This document shows, piece by piece, positions 16,644 through 25,930 of a stretch of 64,000 nucleotides of DNA; position 1 is the stretch's first letter; every line of letters begins with the position of its first letter. Location: positions 62,001 to 126,000 of the forward strand of contig NZ_WBJR01000005.1 of NCBI RefSeq assembly GCF_009296185.1, in the 5' to 3' direction. This DNA comes from Hydrogenovibrio sp. JE_KL2 (lineage in GTDB: Bacteria; Pseudomonadota; Gammaproteobacteria; Thiomicrospirales; Thiomicrospiraceae). The notes under the pieces were generated by a model that saw nothing but the letters and a program-made list of their open reading frames with translations, did not search any database and was not told where the DNA came from. The translations under genes were made by a program, and so were the position numbers.

Positions 16644-18749
16644 GTGAAACTCTGCAACACAAAATCGTTTATCAAACATCTACTCCCGCTATTGTCGCTG
16701 TCCGTTTTGGCGAATACCGCGCAGGCAAAAGAGAAAACCCATTCCACTGACACCAAACTGGCGCCTGTGACGGTACAAGCCGATTTACGCGGCGCGGAAG
16801 AGAGCAAACTGCCAGTGAGCACCACGGTGATGGATGCGGCGAACTTGCAGGACAGAGGCGCGAACCAGTTGGAAGATGTGTTGTTGCAAACGCCAAACGT
16901 CAACTTCGCCGGACAGGATGCGCGTGCCAAGCACATTCAGATTCGCGGTATGGGTGAGCGTGACGACTACACTGGCGCACCGAATCCAAGTGTAGGCTTG
17001 GCGATTGACGGCATTGATTTCAGTGGGATCGGCATGATCTCCAACCTGTTTGATGTCAAGCAGGTGGAAGTATTGCGCGGGCCGCAAAGCACGCGTTATG
17101 GCGATACCGCCATTGCCGGTTTGATCAATATTCAAACCAATGATCCAACGCCTTATCAGGAAAGTATGATCGAAACCTCAATCGGTAACGGTAGTCTGAC
17201 CGAAGTGGGCTTGATGACCAGTGGTCCGTTCTCAGACAAAAAAGACAGTCCGCAGTATCGCGTCGCCATCCAAAAGCACTATGACAACGGTTTTCATGAC
17301 AATGCCTATTTGCATCGCGACGATACCAACAAGCATGACGAGTTGAATGTGCGCGGTAAATTGCGTTTTTTCCCATCCGATAAATCGCAGTTGGATTTGA
17401 CGCTGTTGCACGCCGATTACAACGATGGTTATGACGCTTGGTCATTGAACAACACCTTAACGACTCTGTCGGATCAGCCAGGTAAAGATACTCAAAGAAC
17501 GCACGCCGGGGCGATCAAGTATCAGTATTTCGGGCGAGTAGCGACCTTAACGAGCACCACAACCGCGGCGAACTCCGACATGGTTTACAGTTACGATCAG
17601 GACTGGACGTACAAAGGCTATTACTCGACACCGTTTACCGGAACGTTTAAAGACGCCAAAAACCGCAGCAGTTTTTCGCAAGAACTACGTTGGGTATCAC
17701 AACCGAATGCCAGAATCTTCAATCGATCCACCGATTGGTTGTTCGGTGTTTTCGCTTCGCGCTTGGAAGAGAAAAACAAAATCGACAGTGATTTCAACGA
17801 TAACGGAACCCAGTACCCTTGGCATGTCACTTCTAAGTACGAGGTGAACAAATTCGCGGGATTTGGGCAGTTGGACACGCATTTTTCATCGAAGACCGTG
17901 CTGACGACGGGGGTGCGTTTGGAGCATCACGAGTCCAAGTTCAACAGTACTGACGGCGACAACTTCAAGCCGGATGAAAACCTGGTCGGTGCCAACATCA
18001 GTTTGACGCAAACCCTGACACAGCATCAGTCGGCGTATGTTTCGGTGGCAAGAGGTTACAAGGCAGGAGGGTTCAACCCCGGTCTGCCTAATGACAAGAA
18101 GTATTTGACCTACTATAAAACCGAGACGGCGATGAACTATGAAATCGGTCACCGTATGAATTTGGCAAACAATCGCCTGAAAACCCAAGTGGATGTGTTC
18201 TATATGGACAGACAAAATCCGCAATTCGATGGTTATACCTACATCGGTTCCAACTACGTGTTCTATACTGAAAACTTCGATAAAGCCACCAACTACGGTT
18301 TGGAAGGTCAGCTGGATTGGCAGGTGAATGACCAGTGGAAAACTTTTGTTAACCTGGGCTTGTTGAACACCACGGTGAAAGGCAGTTCTTCATCCGGTGC
18401 TTTCACCATTGACGGTCGTCAGCAACCGCATGCGCCGAATTATCAGTTCCTATTGGGTGGGCAATATCGAAGCCATGGCTATGTCGCGCGTTTGGAATAT
18501 ACTGGAATGGATGCGTTTTATTTCAGTAACTCCAATAATGCAAAATCCAAGCCTTATCAGCTGGTGAATGCGCGCGTTGGCTATGAGGCGAAAAATTGGG
18601 ATGCGACCCTGTGGGTGAAAAACCTGACAGATGAGCGTTATGCGACCAGAGGATTTTTCTTCGGAAACGATCCGACTTGGACAAACAAAAAATACATTCG
18701 TTTGGGTGATCCAAGAAGCTTTGGCATTACCACCCATGTTTATTTCTAA
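16644..18749 (+). CDS. TonB-dependent outer-membrane receptor, probably for thiamine
   Basis: About 701 residues from the GTG at 16644, chosen because it follows AAGGA and opens a signal peptide (FIKHLLPLLSLSVLANTAQA). The plug domain follows (LAPVTVQADLRGAEE, EVLRGPQSTRYGDTAIAGLINIQT), then a 22-strand-type barrel ending in NLTDERYATRGFFF and a terminal aromatic (ITTHVYF). TonB receptors import scarce ligands across the outer membrane using TonB/ExbBD energy. Substrate is inferred as thiamine or a phosphate ester from the TPP riboswitch and the YkoF-like and PnuT genes behind it. An upstream in-frame extension to 16509 covers the riboswitch and is rejected. Confidence 0.9.
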   Translation: MKLCNTKSFIKHLLPLLSLSVLANTAQAKEKTHSTDTKLAPVTVQADLRGAEESKLPVSTTVMDAANLQDRGANQLEDVLLQTPNVNFAGQDARAKHIQIRGMGERDDYTGAPNPSVGLAIDGIDFSGIGMISNLFDVKQVEVLRGPQSTRYGDTAIAGLINIQTNDPTPYQESMIETSIGNGSLTEVGLMTSGPFSDKKDSPQYRVAIQKHYDNGFHDNAYLHRDDTNKHDELNVRGKLRFFPSDKSQLDLTLLHADYNDGYDAWSLNNTLTTLSDQPGKDTQRTHAGAIKYQYFGRVATLTSTTTAANSDMVYSYDQDWTYKGYYSTPFTGTFKDAKNRSSFSQELRWVSQPNARIFNRSTDWLFGVFASRLEEKNKIDSDFNDNGTQYPWHVTSKYEVNKFAGFGQLDTHFSSKTVLTTGVRLEHHESKFNSTDGDNFKPDENLVGANISLTQTLTQHQSAYVSVARGYKAGGFNPGLPNDKKYLTYYKTETAMNYEIGHRMNLANNRLKTQVDVFYMDRQNPQFDGYTYIGSNYVFYTENFDKATNYGLEGQLDWQVNDQWKTFVNLGLLNTTVKGSSSSGAFTIDGRQQPHAPNYQFLLGGQYRSHGYVARLEYTGMDAFYFSNSNNAKSKPYQLVNARVGYEAKNWDATLWVKNLTDERYATRGFFFGNDPTWTNKKYIRLGDPRSFGITTHVYF

Positions 18750-18762
18750 TTGAGGAAACACC

Positions 18763-19035
18763 ATGCAAGCATCTATTGAAATCTCCATGTATCCCTTGCA
18801 GGAAGATTACTGCCAGCCGATTATCGACTTCATCGACCGTCTGGAAACCCACAGTGAAGTGCGCATAGCGCGTAATGCGATGAGCACACAGGTGTTCGGT
18901 GAGTTCCGTACTCTGATGTCGATGATGACCGAAGAGGTTGAGACGGTGTTGGCAACGCAACCGAAAACGGTATTTGTGCTGAAATTAATCGGTACCGACC
19001 GCTCCAAGGCGCGTATCGATGCCTGTAGCGAATAA
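18763..19035 (+). CDS. YkoF/MTH1187-like thiamine-binding protein
   Basis: 90 residues with the compact ferredoxin-like fold of the thiamine-binding (formerly DUF77) family: ASIEISMYPLQEDYCQPIIDFIDRL, then SEVRIARNAMSTQVFGEF and TVFVLKLIGTDRS. The family includes YkoF, which binds thiamine. It begins 13 bp after the receptor and lies behind the same riboswitch, so it is likely a cytosolic or regulatory thiamine binder in the uptake path. Confidence 0.85.
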   Translation: MQASIEISMYPLQEDYCQPIIDFIDRLETHSEVRIARNAMSTQVFGEFRTLMSMMTEEVETVLATQPKTVFVLKLIGTDRSKARIDACSE

Positions 19036-19041
19036 CCCAAG

Positions 19042-19665
19042 ATGTCATTCATAGACCAGGTTATCCAGTCGGCTCAAGCCATGTCCGGTTGGGAGGCCGT
19101 TGCAACTTTGTTGGGCTTGGCTTATTTGTATCTGGCGATTAAGGAATCCATTTGGGCGTGGCCGTGTGCCTTTGTCAGTACATTGATCTATACCGTGATT
19201 TTTTGGGAAGGTCAGTTGCCGTTGCAATCGGTGCTGAATGCTTACTATCTTGCGATGGCGGTGTATGGTTTTTGGCTGTGGCGTCGTCCGAAATCCGAGG
19301 AATACAGCGTTGCCATTCACCGTTTGAGTTTCCGTTGGCACTTGGTGTTGATTGGTTCGGGGCTGGTGATTAGCATTTTGCTTGCCGATTATCTGCAGGC
19401 GGCGCATTCTTCCAAGATGCCTTATTTGGACGCGGGGGTGATGGTGTTCTCGGTATTGACCACCATATTGATGGCTCGCAAGGTGCTGGAAAACTGGCTT
19501 TACTGGATAGCGGTCGATGGTGCGGCCATTTTTCTCTATGCGCAAACCGGCTTTTATTTCACGACGGTGCTGATGGCAGTCTATATAGTGATGGTGATTA
19601 TCGGCTTTTTCGAGTGGCGACAAATCTACCGACAAGTGCCTGCGGCGAGCCTCAATACCCCGTGA
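19042..19665 (+). CDS. pnuT: PnuC-family transporter, predicted thiamine transporter PnuT
   Basis: 207 residues with about seven membrane segments and the PnuC-family signatures ESIWAWPCAFVSTLIYT and NAYYLAMAVYGFWLWRR; the C-terminal WLYWIAVDGAAIFLYA is also typical. PnuC proteins carry vitamin nucleosides by facilitated diffusion. Position behind a TPP riboswitch and a TonB receptor indicates thiamine rather than nicotinamide riboside. Its 3' end overlaps the convergent kinase-like gene by 14 bp. Facilitated diffusion needs trapping by phosphorylation, which is relevant to that neighbour. Confidence 0.9.
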   Translation: MSFIDQVIQSAQAMSGWEAVATLLGLAYLYLAIKESIWAWPCAFVSTLIYTVIFWEGQLPLQSVLNAYYLAMAVYGFWLWRRPKSEEYSVAIHRLSFRWHLVLIGSGLVISILLADYLQAAHSSKMPYLDAGVMVFSVLTTILMARKVLENWLYWIAVDGAAIFLYAQTGFYFTTVLMAVYIVMVIIGFFEWRQIYRQVPAASLNTP

Positions 19666-20620
19666 TATTGAACAGTTTCGGCTGTTTCATCCAGGCTTCA
19701 TAGTCGGTCGAACCAAGCACATTCATCATATAGAGCAGTGTGCGATAGACATCGCGCACTTCCGTCAGATCCGGCACCGGCAGGAACTGCGTGTATTCCT
19801 TCAGGAAAACCTCGGCCTGAGACGGCGTCAGCAAGTATTCCAGCAGTACCCATTCCATCTCTCTTGGGCCATAGACAATGGCATCCAAATCGGTCAGCGC
19901 GAAAAGGCGCTCTTTTTTGGTCAGAAACTGATCCCAGCGCAAGTCCGGCATAATGAGGCAAAACTCATCTACTTCAAAGAAGTCTTCAATCTGATCCAAT
20001 AATCGTTGTCTGGTGAAAGGAGGAATCTCCGGGAATTTATCCATGTACTTGGCTAGGATGCGCTTGAGGTGGCTAGGCCAGTCGTGCAAGCTGGGTGCGA
20101 TAGGTTCATCGATAGAACCGAAGTGGTCAGAGGTACTCAAGTGCATGCAAGCGATGTGCTTGGCGAGATCCTGTACCATTTCATGCGTGATTTCTGTAGA
20201 GACCTGGCCTTCGAGGAAGTAGACCTGTGTGATATAGAGTGCCGGTTGTTTCGGTTTGTCCGGGTCGGCAGGTTCGATAATCTGTTGTTTAAGCGTGGGT
20301 ATGGTGAGCGGGCTGATTTCCTTAATCAAAGGATAGATGGCATAAAAGCACGCGGTCTGTGCGATCAAACCGGCATTGAAACAGTCGTTCATCAGCTGCC
20401 AGAAGAGATTGTTTTTCAGCGCATTGGTTCGCAGTACCTTGACCACGCAGGAGGGGGAGGTTACTTCCGGTTCCTGGATGACATAAATGTCGTGGCTGCT
20501 GTCCTCAAAATGGTTTTCCAAGTGATGAATGTCAGCTCCTTTCGGAAACTCAAGGCGTTTGGCAAGTTGCTTTTCCGTGAGTCTTGGGTGGGTGTCTTGC
20601 TTGTGCGTTCGAGTAGGCAT
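19652..20620 (-). CDS. Choline/aminoglycoside-kinase-like protein, possible thiamine kinase
   Basis: 322 residues. I read the fold from short motifs: PSCVVKVLRTNA resembles the N-lobe lysine strand, LIMPDLRWDQFL resembles the catalytic loop (D-L-R-W-D-Q), and LTDLDAIVYGPREMEWVLLEYL resembles the metal-binding D-x-D and following helix. The usual HxDxxxxN loop is not canonical, so activity is uncertain. It converges on and overlaps pnuT. Since PnuT delivers free thiamine, a thiamine kinase would trap it; that role is inference. No riboswitch precedes this gene. Confidence 0.5.
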   Translation of the reverse strand: MPTRTHKQDTHPRLTEKQLAKRLEFPKGADIHHLENHFEDSSHDIYVIQEPEVTSPSCVVKVLRTNALKNNLFWQLMNDCFNAGLIAQTACFYAIYPLIKEISPLTIPTLKQQIIEPADPDKPKQPALYITQVYFLEGQVSTEITHEMVQDLAKHIACMHLSTSDHFGSIDEPIAPSLHDWPSHLKRILAKYMDKFPEIPPFTRQRLLDQIEDFFEVDEFCLIMPDLRWDQFLTKKERLFALTDLDAIVYGPREMEWVLLEYLLTPSQAEVFLKEYTQFLPVPDLTEVRDVYRTLLYMMNVLGSTDYEAWMKQPKLFNITGY

Positions 20621-20735
20621 AGAGACTGTAGAATTGAGTTATAGATGACCCAATTCTACAGGGATTGCGTGATAGGATTCAACTTATCCTATGGCAAACG
20701 AGTCGAAACCATCGGATGAATCGTTTGCCGGCTTG

Positions 20736-22118
20736 TTATTTCAAGATCATCGGGCGCATGGTCACCAGCTCTTCCGAAGAGCTTGGGTGGATGGCAATGG
20801 TGGCATCCAAATCAGCTTTGGTGGCATTCATCTGCACCGCTACCGCAAAGCCTTGCAACATTTCGTCTGCACCGTCACCGACGATATGAATCCCGACCAC
20901 GCGCTGCTCTTCACCCACGCACACCAACTTCAACGCCGTTTTGATCTGGTGTTCGGTAAAGGCGTAACGCATTGGCGTGAAGACCGACGTGTAAACCTGA
21001 ACATTGTCATGACCGTATTGGCTGCGCGCATCATGTTCAGCCAACCCAATGGTGCCGATAGGCGGGTGAGAGAAGACCACGGTTGGTACTTTGCTCAAAT
21101 CCATCTTGATGTCCGGCTTGTTGTTGTACAAACGTTCCGCCAAGTAGCGTCCGGCACGAATCGCAACTGGGGTTAACTGTGCTTGTCCGGTGACATCGCC
21201 GATAGCATAGATGTTCGGCACGGCTGTTTGGTGCTTGTCGTTAACATCGATAAACCCTTTGCCATTCACTGCCAAGCCGACATTTTCCAATACCAAAGGT
21301 TCGGTCAAGGTTTCGCGACCTACTGCCCAGATGACTTGGTCATAGCCCATTAAGCTTTGTCCGTCTTCAGAGTCGATGCTGATGGTTCCGTCGGCTTCAC
21401 GGTTCAATTTTTTCACTTTGAAGTGGTATTCCTTGTGAATACCGCTTTCGATCATGGCGTCCGTCAAGGTTTCACGAACCATGTCGTCGAAACCACGCAA
21501 TACCAAGTCCTTGCGGCTTAATAAACTGGTTTCAGTGCCCAAAGCCTGTAATACACCAGCGATTTCCACCGCGATATAGCCGCTACCGATGACCGCAACT
21601 TTTTTAGGCTGTTCGGTCAAGGCGAAGAAGCCGTCCGAGGTAATCCCTAAATCGGCGTTTTCCGTTTCGTTCGGGATAAAGGGTCTACCGCCCGGCGCGA
21701 TCACAATGGTTTCCGCCGTGTAGTGCTTGCCGTCAACCGAAACAGTGTGCTCGTCGACAAAACTGCCCCAACCTTCCAATACATCGACGTTTTTATCTTT
21801 CATATAACCGCCGTACCAGGTGGTGATGTTGCTGATGTACTGCTCGCGGCGTTTCACCAAATCCGCCCAGTCAAAGCCTTTTTTCTCGATGTCGAAACCA
21901 TAGTCCTTCGCGTCGCGAACCGCTTCGGCAATGTGCGCACCGAACCACATGACTTTTTTCGGAACACAACCGATATTGACGCAAGTACCGCCGAGTTTTT
22001 TCGCCTCGACCACGGCACATTTCTTACCGTATTCCGCCGCGCGTTCCACAACGGACAAACCGCCGCTGCCTGCACCGATGGCAATCAAGTCATAGTCGTA
22101 TTGCGTCTTGTTTTGCAT
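20736..22118 (-). CDS. gor: Glutathione-disulfide reductase
   Basis: 460 residues. FAD-binding motif [18 protein letters not shown], redox-active disulfide [18 protein letters not shown] domain [39 protein letters not shown], and the C-terminal dimer motif [12 protein letters not shown] with its catalytic His. It reduces oxidised glutathione with NADPH in the cytosol. It is downstream of a MITE that sits 42 bp ahead of its start, and near the glutathione-using peroxiredoxin-glutaredoxin gene on the same strand. Confidence 0.97.
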   Translation of the reverse strand: MQNKTQYDYDLIAIGAGSGGLSVVERAAEYGKKCAVVEAKKLGGTCVNIGCVPKKVMWFGAHIAEAVRDAKDYGFDIEKKGFDWADLVKRREQYISNITTWYGGYMKDKNVDVLEGWGSFVDEHTVSVDGKHYTAETIVIAPGGRPFIPNETENADLGITSDGFFALTEQPKKVAVIGSGYIAVEIAGVLQALGTETSLLSRKDLVLRGFDDMVRETLTDAMIESGIHKEYHFKVKKLNREADGTISIDSEDGQSLMGYDQVIWAVGRETLTEPLVLENVGLAVNGKGFIDVNDKHQTAVPNIYAIGDVTGQAQLTPVAIRAGRYLAERLYNNKPDIKMDLSKVPTVVFSHPPIGTIGLAEHDARSQYGHDNVQVYTSVFTPMRYAFTEHQIKTALKLVCVGEEQRVVGIHIVGDGADEMLQGFAVAVQMNATKADLDATIAIHPSSSEELVTMRPMILK

Positions 22119-22159
22119 GCGTCTTCTCCTGCAAAGTTGGTTGTATCGTTAAATCTAAA

Positions 22160-22319
22160 GAGAGCTTTGCACGAGTGAATTCACGGCTAAAAAATGGTTA
22201 AAATTCGCCTGACTTGCGTTAGAAAACTTGTTAATAGCTAGCTATTAGCTGCGTTGTCTGCCTTATTCAGTCAAATTTTTCTTCATTTTTAGCTCGCGCC
22301 TCACTCGTGCAAAGCTCTC
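22160..22319. mobile_element. 160-bp MITE with 19-bp perfect terminal inverted repeats
   Basis: GAGAGCTTTGCACGAGTGA at 22160-22178 is the exact reverse complement of 22301-22319. Both ends are bordered by CTAAA (22155-22159 and 22320-22324), a candidate target-site duplication. The interior has no coding capacity. The end sequence resembles the inverted repeats of IS5-family elements, which would be the expected transposase source. The element occupies the promoter side of gor. Confidence 0.85.
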
Positions 22320-22407
22320 CTAAAGAATGAAATTCTATCACGGAGATAAGCGGGTAACTGAATGTCAGCAGCTTTTCTTCGAAATAAAACGTCTGAAATG
22401 AATCGTG

Positions 22408-22458
22408 AAAAACTGCCAGGTTGGGGTAATGAATAGCTACCCCAACCTAGTAGATTTT
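22408..22458. terminator. Inverted pair of the dispersed motif, terminator of the peroxiredoxin gene
   Basis: AAAAACTGCCAGGTTGGGG (22408-22426) faces a variant reverse copy (22440-22458) with two mismatched positions, giving a near-complete 19-bp stem with a 13-base loop. It lies 42 bp beyond the stop of the minus-strand peroxiredoxin gene. On that strand the stem is followed by a short T run. Confidence 0.8.
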
Positions 22459-22462
22459 AGGC

Positions 22463-22482
22463 GGCGATTGCAAGCAATCGCC
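22463..22482. terminator. Perfect 8-bp hairpin next to the peroxiredoxin stop
   Basis: GGCGATTG CAAG CAATCGCC forms a perfect stem between the peroxiredoxin stop and the motif hairpin. It could stabilise the 3' end of the mRNA or help termination. Confidence 0.55.
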
Positions 22483-22500
22483 AAGAAAGTCATTCGCCGA

Positions 22501-23238
22501 TTACTTGGCTAGGTAAGCTTCAAGGTCGTCTGAACCACCGATGTGATTTCCTTCGATGAACACTTGTGGAACCGTATCAGCATTTGCCACGGCGCGAAGT
22601 GTGCGAGAAGTCACACCTGCATTGGCAATGGTGATTTCTTCATAAGCGATACCTGCATCTTCAAGCGCTGCTTTCGCTTTGGCACAGAAAGGGCAGCCAG
22701 GCTTAGTGAAGATGGTCGCAACCTTAGATGCTTGTGCATTCGGGTTGATGTAGTTCAACATAGTGTCTGCGTCAGACACTTCAAATGGGTCGCCTGGGAC
22801 TTCCGGTTCGATGAACATTTTGTCAACGACACCGTCCTTAACCAACATAGAGTAACGCCATGAACGTTTGCCGAAACCTAGGTCTGCCTTATCAACCAAC
22901 ATACCCATACCGGCAGTGAACTCGCCGTTGCCGTCTGGAATCAAAGTCACGTTGGTAGACTCTTGGTCTTTTGCCCACTCGTTCATTACGAATGTGTCGT
23001 TCACAGACATACAAACGATTTCGTCGACACCGTTCTCAAAGAAAACAGGCGCCAGTTCGTTAAAACGTGGCAAATGCGTTGACGAACAAGTTGGGGTAAA
23101 TGCACCAGGCAAAGAGAAAACGATAACGGTACGACCTTTGAATATGTCGTCACTGTTGACGTTAACCCAGTTTCCGCCTTGGCGTGTCGGCCATACAACA
23201 CTTGGTACTTTTTGTCCTTCGCGATTTTCAAAAGGCAT
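22501..23238 (-). CDS. Hybrid peroxiredoxin-glutaredoxin (Prx5/Grx)
   Basis: 245 residues from the ATG at 23238, which has AGGAGTT upstream; an in-frame extension to 23313 has no ribosome site. The N-terminal part is a Prx5-type peroxiredoxin with peroxidatic cysteine in [13 protein letters not shown]. The C-terminal part (about 170-245) is a glutaredoxin with active site [14 protein letters not shown]. The fusion reduces peroxides using glutathione directly, as known in Haemophilus and Chromatium. The glutathione reductase gene lies downstream on the same strand, making a coherent peroxide defence pair. Confidence 0.96.
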   Translation of the reverse strand: MPFENREGQKVPSVVWPTRQGGNWVNVNSDDIFKGRTVIVFSLPGAFTPTCSSTHLPRFNELAPVFFENGVDEIVCMSVNDTFVMNEWAKDQESTNVTLIPDGNGEFTAGMGMLVDKADLGFGKRSWRYSMLVKDGVVDKMFIEPEVPGDPFEVSDADTMLNYINPNAQASKVATIFTKPGCPFCAKAKAALEDAGIAYEEITIANAGVTSRTLRAVANADTVPQVFIEGNHIGGSDDLEAYLAK

Positions 23239-24024
23239 AAATAACTCCTCGTTAAGTTTTTTGAAATTAAGTTTTAGTGGTTTTGATGAAAAATTCGTTG
23301 CTTCGGAACTCATTCTAGGAGGATAAGCTGTTTAAGTAAAATTAAATGTTTTTAATATAGTGATAGCTAAAAGCTATTAATAACAAGCTTATTATGAATG
23401 ACTGACTGAATCCTGAGCTTGTGTCCCTTTATTTTAACTTCAGCTAAATAGCACTGAATATGTTGTCCCTAATTTATGGGATTTATATGGGGATAAAAAC
23501 GATTGGCAATGATCGTTTTTTCAATTTTAGATGACAAAAATATGAAATTTTCCCTAAAACTTGAGATATTGAGCAATTCTTGTTAAGATAATGGCAATTT
23601 AAAAACCCAAAAGGTTAAATTATCTTTTTTTTGAAAGCACTGCTTGTAAGTGAACGAACATTTACAGGTAAGAAATTCCAAAATAAAATCCTGTGGAAGT
23701 TTTCTAGGCGCTTTTCTTCAGACCCTCAAGATGTTCATCCTCAAGATGTTCATTTACATCCCACAGGGTCGAGTCTAATCCAAAGGACAAGTCCGGAGGA
23801 ATCAATCGTATGGTCAAGCCATAAGCCATCCCCCTGTTCGTTAGATTTTGCTGTTTCCGCTGCACATGCAACGATTCATGCTGATTTAAGCACGCTCGGT
23901 CGTGAGGTTTATTATCGCTTGATTGCCATAGTCTTTAAGTCAATGGAGACGCTTTTCATAGCCCCGCCATTGCTGCGATTGGTTGCTAATCCTATCAGCA
24001 ACTCAACAACAAAGGTCACTCATC
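23239..24024. other. Long AT-rich divergent intergenic region between peroxiredoxin and ectA
   Basis: About 785 bp with no convincing gene. It must hold the divergent promoters of the peroxiredoxin and ectoine genes. A perfect 15-bp tandem duplication, CCTCAAGATGTTCAT, occurs at 23724-23738 and 23739-23753. A frame from 23631 to 24050 is open, but its product is not protein-like and it runs into ectA. No ectR-type regulator gene is present here. Confidence 0.6.
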
Positions 24025-24582
24025 ATGGAGAGTCATACCGAAACCTTTAATTCTAATCAAACCAAACCCAAACCTGATATTCAGTTCAGAAAACCGACGC
24101 TGGCGGATGGTGAAGCCATCTATCGCTTGATTGAGCGCTGCCCACCGTTGGATTTGAACTCAAGTTATCTCTATTTTCTTCAGGCGTCGCATTTTGCCGA
24201 TACCTGTGTGGTCGCAGAAATGGATGGTGGTCTGGTGGGCTTCGTATCCGCTTATTACTTACCTGAAGAGCCGCGTTCGTTGTTTGTCTGGCAAATCGCC
24301 GTAGACGAAAGAGCACGAGGCCAAGGTCTGGCGAAACGCTTGCTGCGCCAATTACTGGCGAACCAGAGCAAAAGCTATGTCACCGAAATTCTCTGCACCA
24401 TCAGTCCATCCAACAAGGCCTCTCAAGCATTGTTCAACGGCTTTGCCAATGACGAAGGCTTGAAGGTAGTTGTTGAACCCTTTTTAACCGAAGCGCACTT
24501 TTCCAGTCTTGGACACGAGGCTGAAGAACTTTATCGCCTGGCAGCACCAAAGCATCAGAACCTGTTTGCCTACTGGCGATAA
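24025..24582 (+). CDS. ectA: Diaminobutyrate acetyltransferase EctA
   Basis: 185 residues from the ATG at 24025 (AAAGGT upstream). A GNAT acetyltransferase: IQFRKPTLADGEAIYRLIERC at the N-terminus, the acetyl-CoA loop VDERARGQGLAKRLL, and TISPSNKASQALFNGFA. It makes N-gamma-acetyl-2,4-diaminobutyrate in ectoine synthesis. First gene of ectABC-ask, with a long upstream region where osmotic control presumably acts. Confidence 0.96.
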   Translation: MESHTETFNSNQTKPKPDIQFRKPTLADGEAIYRLIERCPPLDLNSSYLYFLQASHFADTCVVAEMDGGLVGFVSAYYLPEEPRSLFVWQIAVDERARGQGLAKRLLRQLLANQSKSYVTEILCTISPSNKASQALFNGFANDEGLKVVVEPFLTEAHFSSLGHEAEELYRLAAPKHQNLFAYWR

Positions 24583-24624
24583 CAAAAACTATTAAAAATC
24601 TATAAAAATCTAAGGAAAGCTAAC

Positions 24625-25893
24625 ATGACAACAGAAAAATTAAGTGTATTTAATCAATACGAATCGGAAGTGAGAGGTTATATCCGCTCTTTTCCAACGC
24701 TATTTGCCAAATCGAAAATGGCAGAAATCTGGGACGATGACGGTAAACGTTATGTCGATTTCTTTGCCGGTGCCGGCGCCCTGAACTACGGGCATAACAA
24801 CCCGGTGATCAACGATGCGGTCATCAAGTATTTACAGGAAGACGGTATTGGCCATGCGCTGGATATGGCGACTGTCGCGAAGCGCGATTTTATCGAGTCG
24901 TTCGTCAACAATATTCTCAAACCGAGAAACTTGGACTACAAACTGCAATTTGTAGGGCCAACGGGTACCAATGCCATCGAAACCGCGTTGAAAATTGCCA
25001 GAAAGGTCAAAGGCCGTAAACAAGTGATGTCTTTCACCAACGGTTTCCACGGTATGTCGATGGGATCTTTGAGTATTACCGGTAACAGCTATTACCACGA
25101 CGAGAGCTATGGTGTACCGGGTTATACCACTCAGGTGCCTTTCCATAACTATCTGGGCGATAAGGTTGATACCATCGCCTACCTACACAAAATTCTGGAA
25201 GACGCGTCTAGTGGAACCGAGCTACCTGCCGCCATCGTTCTGGAAACCATTCAGGCGGAAGGGGGCATCAACGTTGCCGGTGCACCTTGGCTAAAAGCGC
25301 TCAGAGAGATTTGTGACCAGTTTGACATCCTGCTGATCGTCGATGACATTCAAGCAGGTAACGGGCGTTCAAGTGACTTCTTCAGCTTCGAACGTGCGGG
25401 CATCGTACCCGATATTGTCACTTTATCGAAATCCATTGGTGGTGGACACCCGATGTCGATTGTCTTGATGAAACCGGAGTTGGACAAGTGGAGTCCAGGT
25501 GAGCATTCGGGGACTTTCCGTGGGTTTAATTTGGCATTTGTCGCGGCCAAAGCAGCGATTGACAAATATTGGTCTGGCAAAGACTTCCAAGCGGAAATCA
25601 AACAAAAATCAAATTGGGTGCAGCAACGCATGGAGCAACTGGCGTTGAAGTTCCCGAAAGCGATTCGCGAAATCCGTGGTCACGGCATGATCTGGGGGGC
25701 GGAGTTCAGAGACCCTGAAATCGCTTCGCAAATCTGTGAGCAGTCGTTCAACGAAGGTTTGGTGGTGGAAACCGCCGGTGCAGAAGGCGAGGTCATCAAG
25801 TTCCTCGGGCCGTTGATTATTTCCAAAGAATTGATTGATGAAGGCTTCGACATTTTGGAGTCAGCCGCGAAGAAAGTGCTCGCCAAACAATAA
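24625..25893 (+). CDS. ectB: Diaminobutyrate-2-oxoglutarate transaminase EctB
   Basis: 422 residues, class III PLP aminotransferase turning aspartate semialdehyde and glutamate into 2,4-diaminobutyrate. PLP-binding landmarks: FVGPTGTNAIETALKIAR, LIVDDIQAGNGRSSDFF, and the Schiff-base lysine in TLSKSIGGGHPMS. AGGAAA precedes the ATG. It follows ectA by 42 bp. Confidence 0.97.
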   Translation: MTTEKLSVFNQYESEVRGYIRSFPTLFAKSKMAEIWDDDGKRYVDFFAGAGALNYGHNNPVINDAVIKYLQEDGIGHALDMATVAKRDFIESFVNNILKPRNLDYKLQFVGPTGTNAIETALKIARKVKGRKQVMSFTNGFHGMSMGSLSITGNSYYHDESYGVPGYTTQVPFHNYLGDKVDTIAYLHKILEDASSGTELPAAIVLETIQAEGGINVAGAPWLKALREICDQFDILLIVDDIQAGNGRSSDFFSFERAGIVPDIVTLSKSIGGGHPMSIVLMKPELDKWSPGEHSGTFRGFNLAFVAAKAAIDKYWSGKDFQAEIKQKSNWVQQRMEQLALKFPKAIREIRGHGMIWGAEFRDPEIASQICEQSFNEGLVVETAGAEGEVIKFLGPLIISKELIDEGFDILESAAKKVLAKQ

Positions 25894-25930
25894 TCCCTTT
25901 TTAGTAACCCTCTTTAGACAGGAGTAAATC

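Noticed and set aside
23355-23395. TAGCTAAAAGCTATTAATAACAAGC resembling the interior of the MITE at 22160
   Set aside because: Similarity is short and the terminal repeats are missing; at most an old remnant, not supportable.
23631-24050. Open frame of 139 codons upstream of ectA
   Set aside because: Composition is not protein-like, it uses a TTG start and overlaps ectA in another frame; it spans a tandem repeat.
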